A DNA stretch of 64,000 bases from Corynebacterium sp. (GTDB lineage: Bacteria; Actinomycetota; Actinomycetes; Mycobacteriales; Mycobacteriaceae): NCBI RefSeq assembly GCF_030532325.1, contig NZ_JAUNLS010000015.1:1-64000 (forward strand). The letters run 5' to 3'. Every line of letters starts with the position of its first letter. Within the stretch, counting starts at the first letter, position 1. The notes below the pieces were generated by a model. It did not search any database. It was not told the origin of the DNA and saw only the letters and a program-made list of their open reading frames with translations. This document shows, piece by piece, positions 59,791 to 64,000 of the stretch. The position numbers and the translations under genes are program-made.

Positions 59791-59825
59791 AAAGACGCGG
59801 CATCGCTGAGCGATGCCGCGTCTTT
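59791..59825. terminator. Bidirectional terminator between DUF2771 and cspB
   Basis: AAAGACGCGGCATCG (59791-59805) is exactly complementary to CGATGCCGCGTCTTT (59811-59825) around a 5-nt loop. T-rich DNA follows on the plus strand and A-rich DNA on the other side, so it can serve both convergent genes. Confidence 0.92.
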
Positions 59826-59924
59826 CCTTCTCTTTCTTGTTCGGTGGCGCCGCCAGCCACCCCGCATGCTGCAGAGCGTGCGGTACGCGGAGACTGTCCT
59901 GAACGCTGGGCTGTCTGAGTTGTC

Positions 59925-60305
59925 TTAGCTATCAAGGTCTCGGGCGATGGCGCGCAGGATTTCCGCCACCTGGCGGCCGGCCTTGCGCTCCGGGTAGCGG
60001 CCCTGGCTCAGCACCGGCTGAATCTGGGTTTCCAGCAGCGTCATGACGTCGGAGACCATGCTGCCCAGCTCCTCCGGCTTGCGGGAGGGAGTGCGGCGGC
60101 GCGGGGTGTCCAGGATCTTCACGCGCAGCGCCTGCGGGCCGCGACGGCCGGCTGCAAAATCGAACTCGATGCGCTGGCCTTGGACCAGCTCCTCTACTCC
60201 TTCAGGCAACACGTTGCGGCCGACATATACGTCTTCGTCGCCCGGGTTACTAACAAAACCGAAGCCCTTGTCAGCATCAAACCACTTAACTTTGCCGATT
60301 GGCAC
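59925..60305 (-). CDS. cspB: Cold-shock-domain protein CspB with C-terminal extension
   Basis: A 126-residue protein. GTG 60305 gives (M)PIGKVKWFDADKGFGFVS, with RNP1-like KGFGF and RNP2-like DVYVG in the cold shock domain (1-66). An about 60-residue extension (PRRRTPSRKPEELGSMVSDV, LSQGRYPERKAGRQVAEILR) distinguishes it from the small Csp proteins and matches corynebacterial CspB, which lies next to rpf1. It likely binds single-stranded nucleic acid. Confidence 0.9.
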   Translation of the reverse strand: MPIGKVKWFDADKGFGFVSNPGDEDVYVGRNVLPEGVEELVQGQRIEFDFAAGRRGPQALRVKILDTPRRRTPSRKPEELGSMVSDVMTLLETQIQPVLSQGRYPERKAGRQVAEILRAIARDLDS

Positions 60306-60419
60306 GTGCCCCACTCGCTTTCTTACTAGGCAACCATAAAGAGATTCATTCTAACCTGTGTGCGTGCAATGGTGAAAGCCTGCTCCCCGCATCATCACAC
60401 CCGCCCCAGCGCTCACACA

Positions 60420-60435
60420 AGTGAGGTATCTCACA
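60420..60435. promoter_or_regulatory. GlxR/CRP-type binding site upstream of rpf1
   Basis: AGTGAGGTATCTCACA agrees with the GlxR consensus TGTGA-N2-TA-N2-TCACA at every fixed position except the first. It lies about 260 nt upstream of the rpf1 start and 115 nt upstream of cspB. Confidence 0.75.
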
Positions 60436-60478
60436 TATTTGCGGTGACCTGCAAAAACAGTGATCGATTGGCCCCTTC

Positions 60479-61332
<854 letters not shown>

Positions 61333-61429
61333 CGAGGAAATTCAAGAGGAAATCTCAAGGGGGAATCAGCAAGGGACACCGTCCCACACCCCGAGCGTTC
61401 AAACGCCAGGCACAACAGCGCCCACGCAT

Positions 61430-61479
61430 AAGCCCCAGGGCTAGCCTCCCTCCGATGGTTGAGGCTGCCGCTGGGGCTT
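61430..61479 (+). terminator. Terminator of rpf1
   Basis: AAGCCCCAG (61430-61438) pairs with CTGGGGCTT (61471-61479), with inner AGCCTC/GAGGCT pairing. GTGCAGTTTTC follows. Confidence 0.8.
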
Positions 61480-61578
61480 GTGCAGTTTTCACGCCGCTGT
61501 TCACAGTGGTTTGGCCCTTAAGGCCCTCCCCCACCCGTGACACGCCGGGTGGAAAAGCGACCCGCAGATCGCAAATAG

Positions 61579-61600
61579 CCCCGCCAGAGACCTGACGGGG
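61579..61600 (-). terminator. Terminator of the 61-residue gene
   Basis: CCCCG..CAG (61579-61587) and CTGA..CGGGG (61592-61600) form a short GC-rich hairpin. On the minus strand CTATTTGC follows. Confidence 0.6.
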
Positions 61601-61627
61601 CGGGCGCGGCTCACTGCGCGCTAAGGC

Positions 61628-61813
61628 TTAGCGGTTAATACGCGTGTACGGGTGCACGTAGTTGAGCTTCTCTGCCGGCATCGGCAGAACCAGGTCATCG
61701 CCGTAAGGGCTGGAAGCGCCTGCAAACGGGGCGTAGATTTCAGTGATTGCGTGCTCGCGGTTGCTGTTCTTCGGCCACGCCGGGGAAACAAAGCCTTTGT
61801 TGTGATTCGACAT
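61628..61813 (-). CDS. Small 61-residue protein of unknown function
   Basis: The sequence is MSNHNKGFVSPAWPKNSNRE, then TEIYAPFAGASSPYGDDLVL, ending YVHPYTRINR. It is Pro-, Asn- and Tyr-rich, with no membrane segment or cysteine. AATAAT lies 7 nt before the ATG on the minus strand, suggesting a leaderless start. A dedicated terminator follows the stop, which supports a real gene. I recognise no family. Confidence 0.65.
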   Translation of the reverse strand: MSNHNKGFVSPAWPKNSNREHAITEIYAPFAGASSPYGDDLVLPMPAEKLNYVHPYTRINR

Positions 61814-61867
61814 GCCCCTTATTATTCCAAACCCGACGCCAAAAAGTAACTCGATAAGGAACTAAAC

Positions 61868-63998
61868 TTGACCTCCACTATGTCTAGTTCCTCGCATTCC
61901 TCCTCGGCTTCCTCCCTTTACCGCGCGTGGCTTGCGGATCTGCGCGATGAAGAGCTGGAAATCCTCCTGCGTCACCGCCCCGATGTCATGGTCCCGCCAC
62001 CCCCGAGTGTCGCCGCGCTGGCCAACCGCTTGGCGCTGCGCACCTCCGTGGCCCGAGCCCTAGCGCGCTGCAACGCGCAGCAGCTCGCGGCGCTGGAGGA
62101 GATCGCCGAGCGCGGAGGCGAGCTCGAGGCAGTCAGCGATACCGCCACCGAGGTCACCACCCAACTGCGCCAACGCGGCCTCGTCTTCGACACCACCGCC
62201 GGCGGCGTCATGATCGCCCCCGATGTGCTCTCCGCTCTGCCCACCGGGTGGTCGCTGCTGCACCAAGATTCCGTCGACGCCGCAACCCTCGCATCCCTGC
62301 CGGGAGATCAGCGCTCCGTGCTTATGACGCTGGCGCGCTCCGGCGGGGTGGGCCACACCCGCGAGGCCACAGCCGACGCCGATCCCTCCCGGCCCATCCC
62401 GCAGCTCATCGCCGCGGGCCTGCTAGAGCGCGCCGACGCCCACACGGTGCGCCTGCCGCGCGCAGTCTTCCACGCGCTGCGCGGCCACAGCACCCGCCAG
62501 ATCCCCACCGCCCCCTCGGGCAGGGCGGGCACCCCGCAGGTCTCCGAGAAGGCAGACGACGCCGGCGCCGCCGCAGGCCTCGGCGCGGTCCGCGACATGG
62601 AGCAGCTGCTCAGCGCCCTCGGCGAGCGCCCCATCGAGCTGCTCAAGGACAAGACCGTCGGTGTGCGCCCCCGCGCGCAGCTGGCCAAGGAGCTGGCCAT
62701 CAGTGAGGAGAACCTCGCCCGCCTGATCTGCCTGGGCCTGCATGCTCGTCTGCTCGGCCGCGGCGAGCCCTCGGGGCTGGAGGGCAACTTTCTTGCGCCC
62801 ACGCAGGCGGCTCAGGAGTGGGCGGACGCGCCGCTGTCCGAGCGCTGGCGCGTGCTGCTGGAGGCCTACCCCACCAGCCCCTGGGCGCCCTGGGAGGAGG
62901 GCCGCACGCTCAACGCGGATTCCCACCACGAGCGCCTGCCGCGCTTCCGCGCCACCGTGCTCGACGTCTACCGGCACAGCAGCGTCGCCCTGAATAGCAC
63001 GCAGTTCTGGGAGGAGCTCTCCTTCCGCTCACCGCTCTTTGTCACCCACACCAGCGCCACTACCATCGACGCCCTGCGCGAGGAAGCCGAGTGGCTCGGC
63101 CTGGTGGCCACGGGCCAGGCCACCAGCGTGCTCCTCGATTCCGCCTCCACCGCGCAGCTCACGCCCGAGCAGGTCTCCTCCTTCCTCATCCAGGCCGATA
63201 ACACCATCCTTGTGCCCGGGCCCCTGGATTCGGCCACCCACCGCACGCTCACCGCCCTGGCAGATCTCGAGTCCCCCGGCCTGGCCAGTGTGTACCGCAT
63301 CAGCGCGCAGAGCCTGCGCCGCGCCATGGACTACGGACTCAACGCCGAGGAAATCACCGCTTTCCTGGAGGAGCACTGTCCCAGCGGCATCCCGCAGCCG
63401 GTGGCCTATGCCATTGGGGACGTCGCCAAGCAGCACGGCACTCTGCGCAGCGGGCCGGCGCTGGCCTACCTCCGCAGCGAGGATCCGGCCCTCATCGAAC
63501 TCGCGTTGCACGCCGTGCCCGAGCTGCGCCGGCTGGCCCCCACGGTGGCGATGTCCTCGCTGCGGGTGGGCGAGCTTCTCAGCGCCCTCCGCGCCCACGG
63601 CCTCAGCCCCGCCGCCGAGGACGATACCGGCGCGCTGCTCGCCGTGGCGCCCGAGCCCTATGCCCTGCCCACACCAAGCCCGGCCAAGCCCGCTCCAGCC
63701 AGCCCCGAGCCCAGCGCGGTTGTCGCCGCCCTGCGCCGTGGTTCGGGCGAGAGCGCCGTCGGCGCCGGGGCCGCGGAGGGAGCGGGACTGGAGACCCTGC
63801 AGGCGGCAGCGCGCTCCCAGCGGCGGGTAACAATCATCTATGCGGACAAGAACGGCAACGCCAAGGAGATCACCGTGGTGCGAGATCACCGTGGTGCCGG
63901 TCTCCGTCAGCGGCGGGCAGGTCGACGCCATGGGTGGCGACGGCTCAGCGCTACGCTTCCCCATGCACCGCATTCAATCGGTGCACCTGGCGCAGTAG
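61868..63998 (+). CDS. Helicase-associated (XPB N-terminal-like) protein, frameshifted near the 3' end
   Basis: A protein of about 704 residues if an exact 16-bp tandem duplication (63866-63897) is discounted. TTG 61868 follows AAGGA by 7 nt; ATG 61880 is the alternative. The N-terminus has SLYRAWLADLRDEELEILLR, winged-helix-like parts include LPGDQRSVLMTLARSGGVGH, and the C-terminal part has STAQLTPEQVSSFLIQADNT and TILVPGPLDSATHRTLTALA. This fits the helicase-associated domain family (Rv0862c-like), normally next to an XPB-type helicase gene, which should lie just beyond the window. After residue 666 the frame shifts; the shifted frame stays open to the window end, while the ancestral frame ends at TAG 63996-63998 (SVHLAQ). 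Confidence 0.8.
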   Translation, partial: MTSTMSSSSHSSSASSLYRAWLADLRDEELEILLRHRPDVMVPPPPSVAALANRLALRTSVARALARCNAQQLAALEEIAERGGELEAVSDTATEVTTQLRQRGLVFDTTAGGVMIAPDVLSALPTGWSLLHQDSVDAATLASLPGDQRSVLMTLARSGGVGHTREATADADPSRPIPQLIAAGLLERADAHTVRLPRAVFHALRGHSTRQIPTAPSGRAGTPQVSEKADDAGAAAGLGAVRDMEQLLSALGERPIELLKDKTVGVRPRAQLAKELAISEENLARLICLGLHARLLGRGEPSGLEGNFLAPTQAAQEWADAPLSERWRVLLEAYPTSPWAPWEEGRTLNADSHHERLPRFRATVLDVYRHSSVALNSTQFWEELSFRSPLFVTHTSATTIDALREEAEWLGLVATGQATSVLLDSASTAQLTPEQVSSFLIQADNTILVPGPLDSATHRTLTALADLESPGLASVYRISAQSLRRAMDYGLNAEEITAFLEEHCPSGIPQPVAYAIGDVAKQHGTLRSGPALAYLRSEDPALIELALHAVPELRRLAPTVAMSSLRVGELLSALRAHGLSPAAEDDTGALLAVAPEPYALPTPSPAKPAPASPEPSAVVAALRRGSGESAVGAGAAEGAGLETLQAAARSQRRVTIIYADKNGNAKEITVVRDHRGAGLRQRRAGRRHGWRRLSATLPHAPHSIGAPGAV
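63866..63897. repeat. Exact 16-bp tandem duplication causing a frameshift
   Basis: GAGATCACCGTGGTGC occurs at 63866-63881 and again at 63882-63897. Its length is not a multiple of three, so the reading frame changes. With one copy removed, the text reads through EITVVPVSVSGGQVDAM to SVHLAQ-stop. Confidence 0.95.
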
Positions 63999-64000
63999 TT

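Larger units (their letters stand above)
61333..61627. other. Gene-free region after rpf1
   Basis: It holds two terminators, one for rpf1 (61430-61479) and one for the minus-strand small gene (61579-61600). I see no gene between them. Confidence 0.6.

Overview
The window is a chromosomal segment of a high-GC Corynebacterium. Several protein sequences are recognisable as corynebacterial orthologs: AmtR, citrate synthase GltA, MctC, Rpf1 with its C-terminal extension, mycoredoxin, CspB, and the PerM and SepH division factors. The gene order (perM-purN-purH, uvrD1/pcrA-chorismate mutase-pgi, cysQ-thyA-folA-mrx1, mctC, fkpA-gltA, serC, sepH, rRNA methyltransferase, cspB-rpf) matches what I remember of C. 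glutamicum and, more loosely, Mycobacterium. The species cannot be fixed from this window; a C. striatum/minutissimum/aurimucosum-like organism is a guess. No rRNA, CRISPR, prophage or insertion sequence was seen. There is one tRNA, Arg(CCT).

Layout. 0-2.6 kb: the end of a cysteine-free ribosomal protein operon (rpmG'-rpsN-rpsR), a degenerate nucleotidyltransferase-like gene and the nitrogen regulator amtR. 2.7-5 kb: cell-envelope proteins, including a lipoprotein with beta-lactamase-type motifs. 5-8.8 kb: purH, purN, perM. 9-15.3 kb: two paralogous M23 peptidoglycan hydrolases flanking a PadR-regulated ABC/FtsX-type exporter. 15.3-21.5 kb: pcrA, chorismate mutase, pgi, yccF, nei. 21.6-25 kb: a lactate-type module (lldD, MHS transporter, divergent GntR). 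25-32.8 kb: the giant helicase lhr, cysQ, and a tightly coupled thyA-folA-mrx1 operon. 33-39 kb: secreted and surface proteins (metallophosphoesterase-LamG, DUF1906, serine-hydrolase lipoprotein), osmC and an unknown protein. 39-45.5 kb: monocarboxylate uptake (mctC), aldo/keto reductase, fkpA, gltA, serC.

45.5-53.1 kb holds a complete phosphonate import and catabolism island: FAD oxidoreductase, phnD, phnC, a double-length phnE, a phosphonatase-like HAD hydrolase, an alcohol dehydrogenase and a divergent PhnF/HutC-type GntR regulator. It sits between serC and sepH, which I expect to be near neighbours. The dehydrogenase carries an in-frame amber stop. Candidate operators built on ACTTGTC half-sites lie before both catabolic transcription units. 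53-60 kb: sepH, an rRNA methyltransferase, a purine permease, DUF3027, glutaminyl cyclase and DUF2771. 60-64 kb: cspB, rpf1 and a helicase-associated protein frameshifted near its 3' end by an exact 16-bp tandem duplication.

Regulation visible in the DNA. GTAAC/GTCAC direct repeats of the kind bound by MtrA precede all three cell-wall hydrolase genes (both M23 genes and rpf1). A near-perfect GlxR/CRP-type site precedes rpf1. At least ten genes have a -10-like hexamer 5-8 nt before the start codon, which suggests leaderless transcripts. Four convergent gene pairs end in a shared 4-nt stop overlap. The items most worth following up are the phosphonate island with its operators and broken dehydrogenase, the 16-bp duplication, and the shared promoter repeats of the wall hydrolases.
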